Origin: Anthropogastromicrobium aceti
Lineage (GTDB): Bacteria > Bacillota > Clostridia > Lachnospirales > Lachnospiraceae
NCBI RefSeq assembly: GCF_025567095.1
Contig: NZ_JAOQJH010000026.1
Direction: 5' to 3' (one strand)
DNA length: 53,978 nucleotides
Part shown: positions 25,421 through 32,998 of the stretch, piece by piece
Layout of the letters: each line of letters opens with the position of its first letter
Numbering within the stretch: position 1 is the first letter of the stretch
The notes under the pieces: model-generated
Database searches by the model: none
What the model was told of the DNA's origin: nothing
What the model saw: only the letters and a program-made list of their open reading frames with translations
Made by a program: the position numbers and the translations under genes

Positions 25421-25771
25421 TCACTGTTCCAGCTGATTTAATGCATTCTCCACGCGTGCATAGCATGCCTGCACACCTGGCCACATAACCTTTGCCTGCT
25501 CCATATCACCCGCTCTTAAAGCCTCTGTGATATCATAGCTTACTTCAAACAACGACTTAAAACCCAGGTTTGCACAAATTCCTTTAAGTGTATGTGCCGC
25601 ACGAAATGCAGTCTCAACGTCACCTGCATCCATCGCCTGTGTTAACTGGCTCATGCTTGGATCCTTCTTAAACATTAATGCGAATTTTTGTATTCTTGCT
25701 TCGTTCATGAGGCGCTTGAGAACGTCTTCATAATCTCCACCCATCGCCTCATAGCACTCTTTTATTGTCAT
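25421..25771 (-). CDS. Hpt (histidine phosphotransfer) protein
   Basis: A small all-helical 116-aa protein. The phosphorylatable histidine lies in AFRAAHTLKGICANLGFKSL (about residue 61), the Hpt signature. It should relay phosphoryl groups between a hybrid kinase and a response regulator, but no hybrid kinase or receiver gene is adjacent; the two-component pair at 4.8-6.5 kb does not need it. GGAGAGAG precedes the ATG. It lies 57 bases before the zinc-ribbon gene, same strand. Its partners are presumably elsewhere in the genome. Confidence 0.85.
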   Translation of the reverse strand: MTIKECYEAMGGDYEDVLKRLMNEARIQKFALMFKKDPSMSQLTQAMDAGDVETAFRAAHTLKGICANLGFKSLFEVSYDITEALRAGDMEQAKVMWPGVQACYARVENALNQLEQ

Positions 25772-25875
25772 GCTCTCTCCAATCTATTTATGTAACTATA
25801 GTTTCCATTTTCATTTTGTATTCTACTCTATCATTTATAAAATTTCAACATGTTTTCGTTGCTTCCTACAAATAA

Positions 25876-26586
25876 TTAAGTTTCAACAATTTTACTTGGA
25901 TTATCTCTCATAATACGACTTGTGTAAAGTCGCCCCATATGCTTCTTTAAATATTCACAGCACTCCTCCATATGAGAGGCACGTCCCCTCAAATTGTGGG
26001 CATCGCTTGCAACATAATGAAGCATATCCTCCTGCATTAGCTTTTTACAAAAACGCTGTGCACCAAGTCCATTTCTTCCAATCACAGCATCTGCATTGAC
26101 CTGCATCTCGCACCCCATTTCGATAAGATCTGCGATAAAATCAAAATCTTTTCTCAGCGCACGATAACGCTCAATATGGGCAATAATCGGATAATAGCCT
26201 GCTGTCAAAAGAGCATCCGCTCTCTCTTTTATAAAAGCTCTTGTACTGCTGCTTGAAAACTCAGTAAGTACATAGCGTGAATCTGCAAGTGTTGGACGAA
26301 AATCTCTGTCTAATGTCTCCACCATCTCCATATTGGCATGAAACTCACATCCCAAATACAGACGGATATTCCTATTTCTTGTTTCATCAACAAGCGTATC
26401 ATACGCGCTCCAAATATCCTCCATATCAGGTTCAAACATTTCTTTTCGAAAATGCGGTGTCAAAATAATTGTCTCAACACCAGCGTCTATTTCCTTTTCA
26501 ATCATTGAAAGGGCCATGTCCATATCCTTCGCTCCATCGTCCACCCCTGGCAGAATATGGCAGTGAATATCGTACAAATCTCTCAT
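25876..26586 (-). CDS. CpsB/CapC-type PHP tyrosine-protein phosphatase
   Basis: 236 aa. The PHP-domain metal motifs are DIHCHILPGVDDGAKDMDMA, ETIILTPHFRKEMF, LGCEFHANMEM, PIIAHIERYRAL and HYVASDAHNLRGRASHM, all in the order of the CpsB/YwqE family. These manganese enzymes dephosphorylate tyrosine kinases of capsule and exopolysaccharide synthesis. No CpsC/CpsD partner genes are adjacent, so it is an orphan here. AGGAAAG precedes the ATG. Confidence 0.87.
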   Translation of the reverse strand: MRDLYDIHCHILPGVDDGAKDMDMALSMIEKEIDAGVETIILTPHFRKEMFEPDMEDIWSAYDTLVDETRNRNIRLYLGCEFHANMEMVETLDRDFRPTLADSRYVLTEFSSSSTRAFIKERADALLTAGYYPIIAHIERYRALRKDFDFIADLIEMGCEMQVNADAVIGRNGLGAQRFCKKLMQEDMLHYVASDAHNLRGRASHMEECCEYLKKHMGRLYTSRIMRDNPSKIVET

Positions 26587-26729
26587 AAATCACTTTCCTT
26601 ATCTATTGCTTTCCCTTACATTTCAACGTTATTCTAGCATTTGTTAAGTGCCCTTGTCAACCGCTGAAAATTAGAAGAAATCATTCTTATAAAAGGGTCG
26701 GAATAAGGTGATAAATGTGCCAAAAGTGA

Positions 26730-26758
26730 TTGTTTTTTGCACATGACTTTTGTATAAT
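26730..26758 (+). promoter_or_regulatory. Predicted promoter of the isomerase-family gene
   Basis: TTGTTT at 26730-26735 and perfect TATAAT at 26753-26758, spacer 17 bases; 71 bases before the ATG. Confidence 0.55.
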
Positions 26759-26828
26759 AATGCTGCAATTTGAGACTGGCAAAAATCGGCAGGCCAAATA
26801 ATAAAAATAAATGAATGGAGGTTTCATT

Positions 26829-28247
26829 ATGTTAGTAAACACAAAAGCAAGAGTCGGTGTATTTTCTATCGCATTAGGCGCATACCTTCCGCAGTTCCCA
26901 TCATTAGTACCGGAGTTCGAGTCACAGTATGCAGCATTCAAAAAAACTCTTCCAGATACCGTAGAGGTTATTGACGGCGGAATGGTTACCACAAAGGAGC
27001 AGGCTATGGAAGCCGGAGATAAGTTCCGTGCAGCAGATGTTGATCTGGTATTTCTCCAGATGCTGACCTACGCTACCTCCTACAACATGCTTCCGGCAAT
27101 CCGTGATCTTGATGTTCCGGTTGTTTTAGTAAATGTTCAGAAGTTAAAGGCATTAGATTATGAGCATACCGATATCGCATCCTGGCTCGGTGAAGGCTAT
27201 GCATGCGGCGCTGTAGGTGAGGCAGTTGCAGACCTTGAAAGAGCTGGAAAACGACATGCTGTTATCACTGGTGTTGTTGAGGGCGGTGATCCTGGTGTTC
27301 AGGCAGAAATCGAAGACTGGTGTAAAGCAGCTCAGGTAAGAAGAAGATTCCGTGACACAAATATTGCACAGATTGGAAGACCATATCCTGGTATGATGGA
27401 TCTTTACATTGATGAGACAAATCTGTATAACAGAATGTTCTTATACACAAAGCAGTTCGACTGGGAAAAAATGTGGGCTATCGCAGATGATATTACTGAC
27501 GAGGATGCGATCCGCGCAAAGGCTCAGGATATTCTGGATACCTTCGAGATTGAGGGCGGCGGCACCATCGAGAAGGTTTGGGATATGGCAAAATATGTTG
27601 TTGCTTTTGAGAAGTGGGTTAAGGATGAGCACCTTGGACTGATCGCATCTCACTATGACGGATTTGCACAGGGAAAGGCCGGTGTTCTTGACAGTATGCT
27701 TATTCCTGCATTCTCTATGTTAATCAAGCAGGGAACTGCATGTGCCGTAGAGGGTGACATGAAGGTTGCCATGGCAATGAGTATCTTAAAAACAATTTCT
27801 GGAACAGGACAGCTTTCTGAAATGTACTCCATCGACTTTAACGATGACATCTGTATCATTGGTCACTCTGGAAGCGGCGATGCTGATATCTCTGCAAAGA
27901 AGCCAACCATGAAGATCGTTAAGGTATTCCACGGAAAGACAGGCGGCGGCTATCTGACACAGTTCTATCCACATACTGGTCCTGTTACCTACCTGGCAAT
28001 CACACAAGATGCTGATGGTCACTTCAAGTTTGTTGTAGCAGAAGGTGTAAACGAGGACGGACCGATCCTTTCCTTTGGTGATACTAACATGAGAACACGC
28101 TTCACCTGCGGTGCAAGAGAATTTGTAAATCGTTGGAGCGAAGCTGGCCCAACTCATCATATGGCAGCAGCAACTGGAAGACATATTGATACCATCTTGA
28201 AGGTAGCAAAGATCTTAAATGTTCCTGTTGAAATTGTAACTAGATAA
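26829..28247 (+). CDS. L-fucose/L-arabinose isomerase family protein
   Basis: 472 aa, soluble. The order and content of segments fit the arabinose/fucose isomerase fold: N-terminal RVGVFSIALGAYLPQFPSLV, VDLVFLQMLTYATSYNM, CAVEGDMKVAMAMSILKTIS, IIGHSGSGDADIS and C-terminal GPTHHMAAATGRHID, where AraA has its metal-binding His. It does not match AraA or FucI closely enough to name the sugar. ATG 26829 is preceded by GGAGG; an ATG at 26811 lacks a ribosome site. It has its own promoter and is monocistronic before the TPP riboswitch. The substrate is unresolved. Codon use looks like that of a highly expressed gene. Confidence 0.8.
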   Translation: MLVNTKARVGVFSIALGAYLPQFPSLVPEFESQYAAFKKTLPDTVEVIDGGMVTTKEQAMEAGDKFRAADVDLVFLQMLTYATSYNMLPAIRDLDVPVVLVNVQKLKALDYEHTDIASWLGEGYACGAVGEAVADLERAGKRHAVITGVVEGGDPGVQAEIEDWCKAAQVRRRFRDTNIAQIGRPYPGMMDLYIDETNLYNRMFLYTKQFDWEKMWAIADDITDEDAIRAKAQDILDTFEIEGGGTIEKVWDMAKYVVAFEKWVKDEHLGLIASHYDGFAQGKAGVLDSMLIPAFSMLIKQGTACAVEGDMKVAMAMSILKTISGTGQLSEMYSIDFNDDICIIGHSGSGDADISAKKPTMKIVKVFHGKTGGGYLTQFYPHTGPVTYLAITQDADGHFKFVVAEGVNEDGPILSFGDTNMRTRFTCGAREFVNRWSEAGPTHHMAAATGRHIDTILKVAKILNVPVEIVTR

Positions 28248-28268
28248 TTACAATTCAAAAATTTACAC

Positions 28269-28297
28269 TTGCATTTTTTGCAATACAAGAATATAAT
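28269..28297 (+). promoter_or_regulatory. Promoter of the thiamin operon
   Basis: TTGCAT at 28269-28274 and TATAAT at 28292-28297, spacer 17 bases, immediately upstream of the TPP aptamer. Confidence 0.7.
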
Positions 28298-28302
28298 GAA
28301 AC

Positions 28303-28393
28303 CCGTAACGGGGAGCTTGCCATTTTGCAGGCTGAGAGTAGACAAAATGCGTCTTGACCCATAACCTGATTTGGATAATGCCAACGTAGGGAT
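28303..28393 (+). promoter_or_regulatory. TPP riboswitch (THI box)
   Basis: Conserved blocks are present in order: ACGGGGAGCTT, GGCTGAGAGT, TTGACCC, then AACCTGATTTGGATAATGCC and AACGTAGGGA. This is the complete thiamin pyrophosphate aptamer. It senses TPP and turns the downstream thi genes off. Confidence 0.97.
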
Positions 28394-28395
28394 AT

Positions 28396-28480
28396 ACTAT
28401 ACGTGTTTTTCTTGTACAAAAAAACATGCGGATATGTCTTTTACAGGCATATCCGCATGTTTGGTATAGTGGAATTTTTT
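28396..28480 (+). terminator. TPP riboswitch expression platform (terminator)
   Basis: A 15-bp perfect stem pairs 28422-28436 with 28448-28462. Outside it, ACTATAC (28396-28402) can pair with GTATAGT (28464-28470), and a U-run follows at 28475-28480. Together they form a long intrinsic terminator expected when TPP is bound. The competing antiterminator is not obvious by eye. Confidence 0.75.
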
Positions 28481-28510
28481 CTGCTATTCCTTATAAAAAG
28501 GAGCGAGAAT

Positions 28511-29332
28511 ATGCTGAAAGAATGTTTCGACAACGTAAGAAAATCAGTACCACTTGTACACAACATCACAAACTATGTGACTGTCAATGATGTAGCCAAT
28601 ATCATTTTGGCATGCGGTGCAAGCCCAATCATGTCCGATGAACCAGATGATGTTACGGACATTACCTCCATATGCAGCAGCTTAAACATCAACATTGGTA
28701 CGCTGCATAAATCCAGCATTGAAGCAATGTATCTAGCTGGAAAAAGAGCAAACGAACTTGGTCATCCTATCCTTTTAGATCCAGTAGGTGCCGGTGCTTC
28801 TGCACTTCGCACAAATACTGCCGTTGGTCTTATGGAACAATTGCAGCTGACTGTAATCCGCGGAAACATCTCCGAAATCAAGACACTTGCCAATGGAAAT
28901 GGCACAACAAAGGGTGTTGACGCTGATGTTACTGATAAAGTCACAGATGATACCTTGGATGAGGCTATTCTATTTGTTAAAAAATTCGCTGCGCAAAGCA
29001 AAGCAATTATCGCTGTTACCGGTGCTATTGATCTTGTCAGCGATGGTACACGCTGCTACGTGATTAGAAATGGCCGTCCAGAGATGGGACAGATTACTGG
29101 AACTGGCTGTCAGCTTTCTGGTCTTATGACCGCCTTTGTCGCTGCTAATCCATCTAATCAGCTTGACGCCGCTGCTGCTGCTGTCTGCGCAATGGGTCTT
29201 GCAGGTGAGATCGGCTACAGCCACATGAAAGACGGCGATGGCAACTCAACTTACAGAAACCGCATTATTGATGCTATTTACAACATGGACGGTGATTCAT
29301 TAGAGAAGGGAGCTAAATATGAAGTGCGCTGA
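28511..29332 (+). CDS. thiM: Hydroxyethylthiazole kinase
   Basis: Phosphorylates the thiazole moiety in thiamin salvage. 273 aa from ATG 28511. Motifs are SVPLVHNITNYVTVNDVANI, ILACGASPIMSDEPDDV, LDPVGAGASALRT and the ATP-binding/catalytic QITGTGCQLSGLMTAF. An upstream in-frame ATG at 28403 runs through the riboswitch terminator hairpin and is rejected; AAGGAG lies just before 28511. It overlaps thiE by 14 bases. Confidence 0.96.
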   Translation: MLKECFDNVRKSVPLVHNITNYVTVNDVANIILACGASPIMSDEPDDVTDITSICSSLNINIGTLHKSSIEAMYLAGKRANELGHPILLDPVGAGASALRTNTAVGLMEQLQLTVIRGNISEIKTLANGNGTTKGVDADVTDKVTDDTLDEAILFVKKFAAQSKAIIAVTGAIDLVSDGTRCYVIRNGRPEMGQITGTGCQLSGLMTAFVAANPSNQLDAAAAAVCAMGLAGEIGYSHMKDGDGNSTYRNRIIDAIYNMDGDSLEKGAKYEVR

Positions 29333-29957
29333 TAAAGACCTTCTTTTATATGCTGTCACTGATCGCTACTGGCTTGGCGAGCGAACTCTTCACGATGTCG
29401 TTAAGGAAAGTCTTGACGGCGGCGTTACATTTGTACAGCTTCGCGAAAAGCATTTAGACCAGGCTCATTTTCTTGAGGAAGCAAAAGATTTAAAGATGCT
29501 TTGCAAAGCATACAATGTTCCTTTCGTGATTAACGACAACGTTGATATAGCACTTGAGATGGATGCTGACGGCGTGCATGTCGGACAAAGCGATATGGAA
29601 GCTGGCGATGTGCGTGCCAAGCTTGGTCCTGACAAAATTATCGGCGTGTCAGCGCAGACAGTTGAGCAGGCAGTTCTGGCAGAAAAACGCGGAGCTGATT
29701 ATCTTGGTGTTGGCGCTGTTTTTCCTACCAGTTCCAAGGATGATGCAACAGAGGTTTCCTATGAGACATTAAAAGCTATCTGTCAGGCAGTCTCCATTCC
29801 CGTCATTGCAATCGGCGGCATTACAAAAGACAATGTGGCAGAATTATCTGGCAGCGGCATCTGCGGAATTGCCGTTATCAGTGCCATTTATGGTCAAAAA
29901 AATATAAAGGATGCAGCTGCGAACCTTAAAATGGCAGTTAAAAAAATAATCGATTAA
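29319..29957 (+). CDS. thiE: Thiamine-phosphate synthase
   Basis: Couples HMP-PP with thiazole phosphate to give thiamin phosphate. 212 aa, standard length. It shows GVTFVQLREKHLDQAHFLEE (diphosphate-binding Arg), PFVINDNVDIALEMDADGVH, VGQSDMEAGDVRA and GAVFPTSSKDDA (phosphate-loop region), with IGGITKDNVAELSGSGICGI at the end. It overlaps the thiM end and carries GGGAG upstream of the ATG. Confidence 0.96.
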   Translation: MKCADKDLLLYAVTDRYWLGERTLHDVVKESLDGGVTFVQLREKHLDQAHFLEEAKDLKMLCKAYNVPFVINDNVDIALEMDADGVHVGQSDMEAGDVRAKLGPDKIIGVSAQTVEQAVLAEKRGADYLGVGAVFPTSSKDDATEVSYETLKAICQAVSIPVIAIGGITKDNVAELSGSGICGIAVISAIYGQKNIKDAAANLKMAVKKIID

Positions 29958-29965
29958 CACCATTA

Positions 29966-29998
29966 TGCGGTCTGTTGGGGGCACCACCTCAGATCGCA
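29966..29998 (+). other. Intercistronic hairpin thiE-thiD
   Basis: TGCGGTCTG pairs with CAGATCGCA, and a GGGGG/CC.CC inner stem is possible, in the 75-base thiE-thiD gap. There is no U-tract. It may be a processing or stability element rather than a terminator. Confidence 0.4.
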
Positions 29999-30032
29999 CT
30001 ACAAAACGTTAATGAAAAAGGAGAATTTTATT

Positions 30033-30842
30033 ATGAAAACAGCATTAACGATCGCAGGAAGTGACTCCTGCGGAGGCGCCGGTATTCAGGCAGATATCAA
30101 AACAATGATGGCAAATGGCGTATACGCTATGAGCGCCATCACTGCTTTGACTGCACAAAATACAACCGGCGTGACTTCTATTTTAAATGCAGATTCTAAA
30201 TTTTTAGGAGAAGAGCTTGACGCAGTTTTTACTGACATTTATCCAGATGCTGTAAAAATTGGCATGGTTTCAGAAAGTGATCTGATCCGCATAATTGCAT
30301 CAAAGCTTCGCCAATACAATGCCAAAAACATTGTTGTAGATCCTGTTATGGTGGCTACAAGCGGCGCAAAGCTTATCAGCGACGATGCCATTGATACGCT
30401 AAAGCAGGAATTATTTTCACTTGCTGATGTGCTTACGCCAAATATTCCAGAGGCCGAGGTTCTGACTGGACGAACTATCTCTAATGCCGAGGAAATGATT
30501 GATGCAGCAAAGATGATTTCAGAAACATACAACTGCGCAGTATTATGCAAGGGTGGGCACACCATAAATGATGCCAACGATCTTTTATATGTAAACAATA
30601 CTTATCGCTGGTTTTACGGAAAGCGTATTCAAAATCCTAATACACATGGCACTGGATGCACATTGTCCTCCGCAATCGCATCAAATCTTGCAAAGGGATT
30701 TGATCTCGAGACATCTGTATGCCGCGCAAAGGACTATATCTCTGGCGCATTATCTGCAATGCTTGACCTTGGAAAAGGAAGCGGTCCTATGGATCACGGC
30801 TTTGCAATCGATAATATTTACACAAAGGAGGCTGACATCTAA
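30033..30842 (+). CDS. thiD: Hydroxymethylpyrimidine (phosphate) kinase
   Basis: Phosphorylates HMP and HMP-P in thiamin synthesis and salvage. 269 aa from ATG 30033; AAAAGGAG is upstream. An in-frame ATG at 30012 would include the ribosome site and is less likely. Family motifs are TIAGSDSCGGAGIQADIKTM, VYAMSAITALTAQNT, IVVDPVMVATSGAKL, LTPNIPEAEVLTG, and the anion-hole NTHGTGCTLSSAIASNL. Its last codons contain the ribosome site of cytX. Confidence 0.96.
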   Translation: MKTALTIAGSDSCGGAGIQADIKTMMANGVYAMSAITALTAQNTTGVTSILNADSKFLGEELDAVFTDIYPDAVKIGMVSESDLIRIIASKLRQYNAKNIVVDPVMVATSGAKLISDDAIDTLKQELFSLADVLTPNIPEAEVLTGRTISNAEEMIDAAKMISETYNCAVLCKGGHTINDANDLLYVNNTYRWFYGKRIQNPNTHGTGCTLSSAIASNLAKGFDLETSVCRAKDYISGALSAMLDLGKGSGPMDHGFAIDNIYTKEADI

Positions 30843-30844
30843 TT

Positions 30845-32011
30845 ATGGAAAAGAAAACTTCTCTATTTGAAAATGGTTTAATCTGGTTTGGTGCCGGTGT
30901 TTCGATTGCAGAAATTCTGACAGGTACCTACTTCGCTCCTCTTGGCATGGCAAAGGGTCTCGCTGCAATTTTAATCGGTCATGTAATTGGATGTGTTTTA
31001 TTATTTTTATCAGGTGTTATTGGCGGAACACTTAGAAAAAGCGCAATGGAAACAGTAAAAGACAGTTTCGGCATTCATGGTGGTCAGCTATTCGCAATTT
31101 TAAATGTACTTCAGCTTGCCGGATGGACTGCAATTATGATTTATGACGGTGCACTGGCTGCACAGGGAATTTTCCAGGCTGGTCAATGGATCTGGTGTCT
31201 TTTGATTGGTGTTTTAATTATTGTCTGGATCCTGATTGGAATCACCAATCTTGGAAAATTCAATACAGTCGCAATGGCTGCCCTCTTTATTCTGACACTT
31301 ATTTTAGCAAAAGTAATTTTCTTTAACGGATCTGCCTCTGTAGTTCAAGATGAAGCAATGTCATTTGGCGCTGCTGTAGAGCTTGCTGTCGCAATGCCTC
31401 TTTCATGGCTTCCGCTTATCAGTGACTACACACGCGAAGCAAAACAGCCAGTTAAAGCAACTGCTGTCAGCGCGATTGTATATGGTATCGTAAGCTGCTT
31501 TATGTATCTGATCGGTATGGGTGCTTCTATTTTTACTGGTGAGAGCGACATTGCTCAGATTATGGTAAAAGCCGGACTTGGCGCTGCCGGTCTTCTGATT
31601 GTTGTATTTTCTACTGTAACAACAACATTTCTTGATGCCTACTCCGCAGGTATTTCAAGTGAATCTATTGTATCTGGAATAAAGGGAAATTATGTAGCTA
31701 TTGCCATAACTATTATCGGAACTATCGCGGCTATTGTATACCCGATGGATGATATCACTAATTTCCTCTATCTGATCGGATCTGTTTTTGCTCCGATGAT
31801 TGCTATTCAGATTGCAGATTTCTACATTTTAAAGAGAAAATCTTCTGATGAACTGTTTAAGTGGCGCAATCTGTTTATCTGGCTGATTGGCTTTATCCTG
31901 TACCGTATTCTTATGCGTATAGATATCGTGTGCGGAAATACACTGCCTGATATGCTGATTACAATCGCACTTTGCCTGATTGCTGCAAAAATAGTAAAAG
32001 AAAAAAATTAA
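30845..32011 (+). CDS. cytX: CytX-like HMP transporter (NCS1 family)
   Basis: 388 aa with about 12 hydrophobic helices. The N-terminus FENGLIWFGAGVSIAEILTG and the SWLPLISDYTREAK segment in the middle are typical of the NCS1 transporters associated with thiamin operons, which import the pyrimidine precursor HMP. GGAGG overlaps the thiD stop region. Its position in a TPP-regulated operon with salvage kinases thiM and thiD supports HMP import. Confidence 0.92.
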   Translation: MEKKTSLFENGLIWFGAGVSIAEILTGTYFAPLGMAKGLAAILIGHVIGCVLLFLSGVIGGTLRKSAMETVKDSFGIHGGQLFAILNVLQLAGWTAIMIYDGALAAQGIFQAGQWIWCLLIGVLIIVWILIGITNLGKFNTVAMAALFILTLILAKVIFFNGSASVVQDEAMSFGAAVELAVAMPLSWLPLISDYTREAKQPVKATAVSAIVYGIVSCFMYLIGMGASIFTGESDIAQIMVKAGLGAAGLLIVVFSTVTTTFLDAYSAGISSESIVSGIKGNYVAIAITIIGTIAAIVYPMDDITNFLYLIGSVFAPMIAIQIADFYILKRKSSDELFKWRNLFIWLIGFILYRILMRIDIVCGNTLPDMLITIALCLIAAKIVKEKN

Positions 32012-32029
32012 AATTTTAGGGAGGCAATT

Positions 32030-32998
32030 ATGAATCGAAATTATAATGCACTCATTTTAAAATCAGTTAAAATCACTGCCGGCGCAATTTTAGCCATTCT
32101 TTTTGCCTCCTGTCTAAACTTAAAGTACAGCGCTACAGCTGGCATTATCACAATTTTAAGCATTCAAAATACAAAAAAGGAAACCATACAGACTGCACTT
32201 GCAAGAGGCGAAGCCTTTTGCTGTGCACTGTTAGTTTCCTTTTTATGTTATAATTTTTTCGGCTATACAACGGCAGCTTTTGGCATCTATCTATTAATAT
32301 TCACAACACTTTGCCTCGCAATGAAGTGGTCATCAGCAATCGCCATGGATTCTGTTCTCATTACACATTTTTTAGCTGAAAAAACAATGAATATTCCAAT
32401 GATTGCAAATGAGATCAGTCTGTTTTTAATCGGTGCTGGAATTGGAGTCCTTCTTAATCTTAGTCTTCGTCCAAAGGAAAATGCATGGAAAGATAAAATG
32501 GCAGAGGCAGATGAGTCCATTCGTGCCATTATCCAAAGAATGGCAGAACGCATCAGAACACTAGATCGTACAAACTACGATGGTTCCTGCTTTCTTTTGC
32601 TTGACAAACAGCTAGGTAACGCAAAAAGCCTTGCACTCACAAACATGGATAATACACTTGGCACACCGTCCTGCGCCGAACTTGACTATGTACAAATGCG
32701 CGAATTTCAAAGTCAGGTGCTTCGCCAAATATATAACAGCATTCAGATGATCGCATATCTTCCAGACCAGGCTCCAATTATAGCTGATTTTTTTGAAAGG
32801 ATCAGTAAGGAATATGCCAAAACAAATGATGTGAAATCACTTCTTGATACACTTCATGAATTGATTCTTTCCATGAAAAATGAAAAACTCCCCACAAAAC
32901 GTGAGGAGTTTGAAAGCCGAGCTGTTCTTTTCTATATTTTAAAGCAGCTTGAAGAATTTCTTATTTTAAAACGAAATTTTGTAGAGCGCTGGCACTAA
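32030..32998 (+). CDS. FUSC/aromatic-acid-exporter-like protein in the thi operon
   Basis: 322 aa. The N-terminal half has four to five hydrophobic helices (about 10-140), starting ALILKSVKITAGAILAILFA, with KYSATAGIITILSIQNTKKE as a family-typical segment. A basic C-terminal cytosolic domain is helical (KENAWKDKMAEADESIRAII). This is the ArAE_1 plus C-terminal domain layout of the aromatic acid exporter family, here the half-size form. AGGGAGG lies upstream and it starts 18 bases after cytX, so it is probably under TPP control. Its 3' end overlaps the convergent LuxR-type gene by 4 bases (CTAA). Confidence 0.75.
   Translation: MNRNYNALILKSVKITAGAILAILFASCLNLKYSATAGIITILSIQNTKKETIQTALARGEAFCCALLVSFLCYNFFGYTTAAFGIYLLIFTTLCLAMKWSSAIAMDSVLITHFLAEKTMNIPMIANEISLFLIGAGIGVLLNLSLRPKENAWKDKMAEADESIRAIIQRMAERIRTLDRTNYDGSCFLLLDKQLGNAKSLALTNMDNTLGTPSCAELDYVQMREFQSQVLRQIYNSIQMIAYLPDQAPIIADFFERISKEYAKTNDVKSLLDTLHELILSMKNEKLPTKREEFESRAVLFYILKQLEEFLILKRNFVERWH

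Noticed and set aside
28403..28510. N-terminal extension of thiM from ATG 28403
   Set aside because: It reads through the riboswitch terminator hairpin; AAGGAG and family homology place the start at 28511.
32995..32998. Overlap of two stop codons as a special signal
   Set aside because: A 4-base tail-to-tail overlap (CTAA) is a common packing result.
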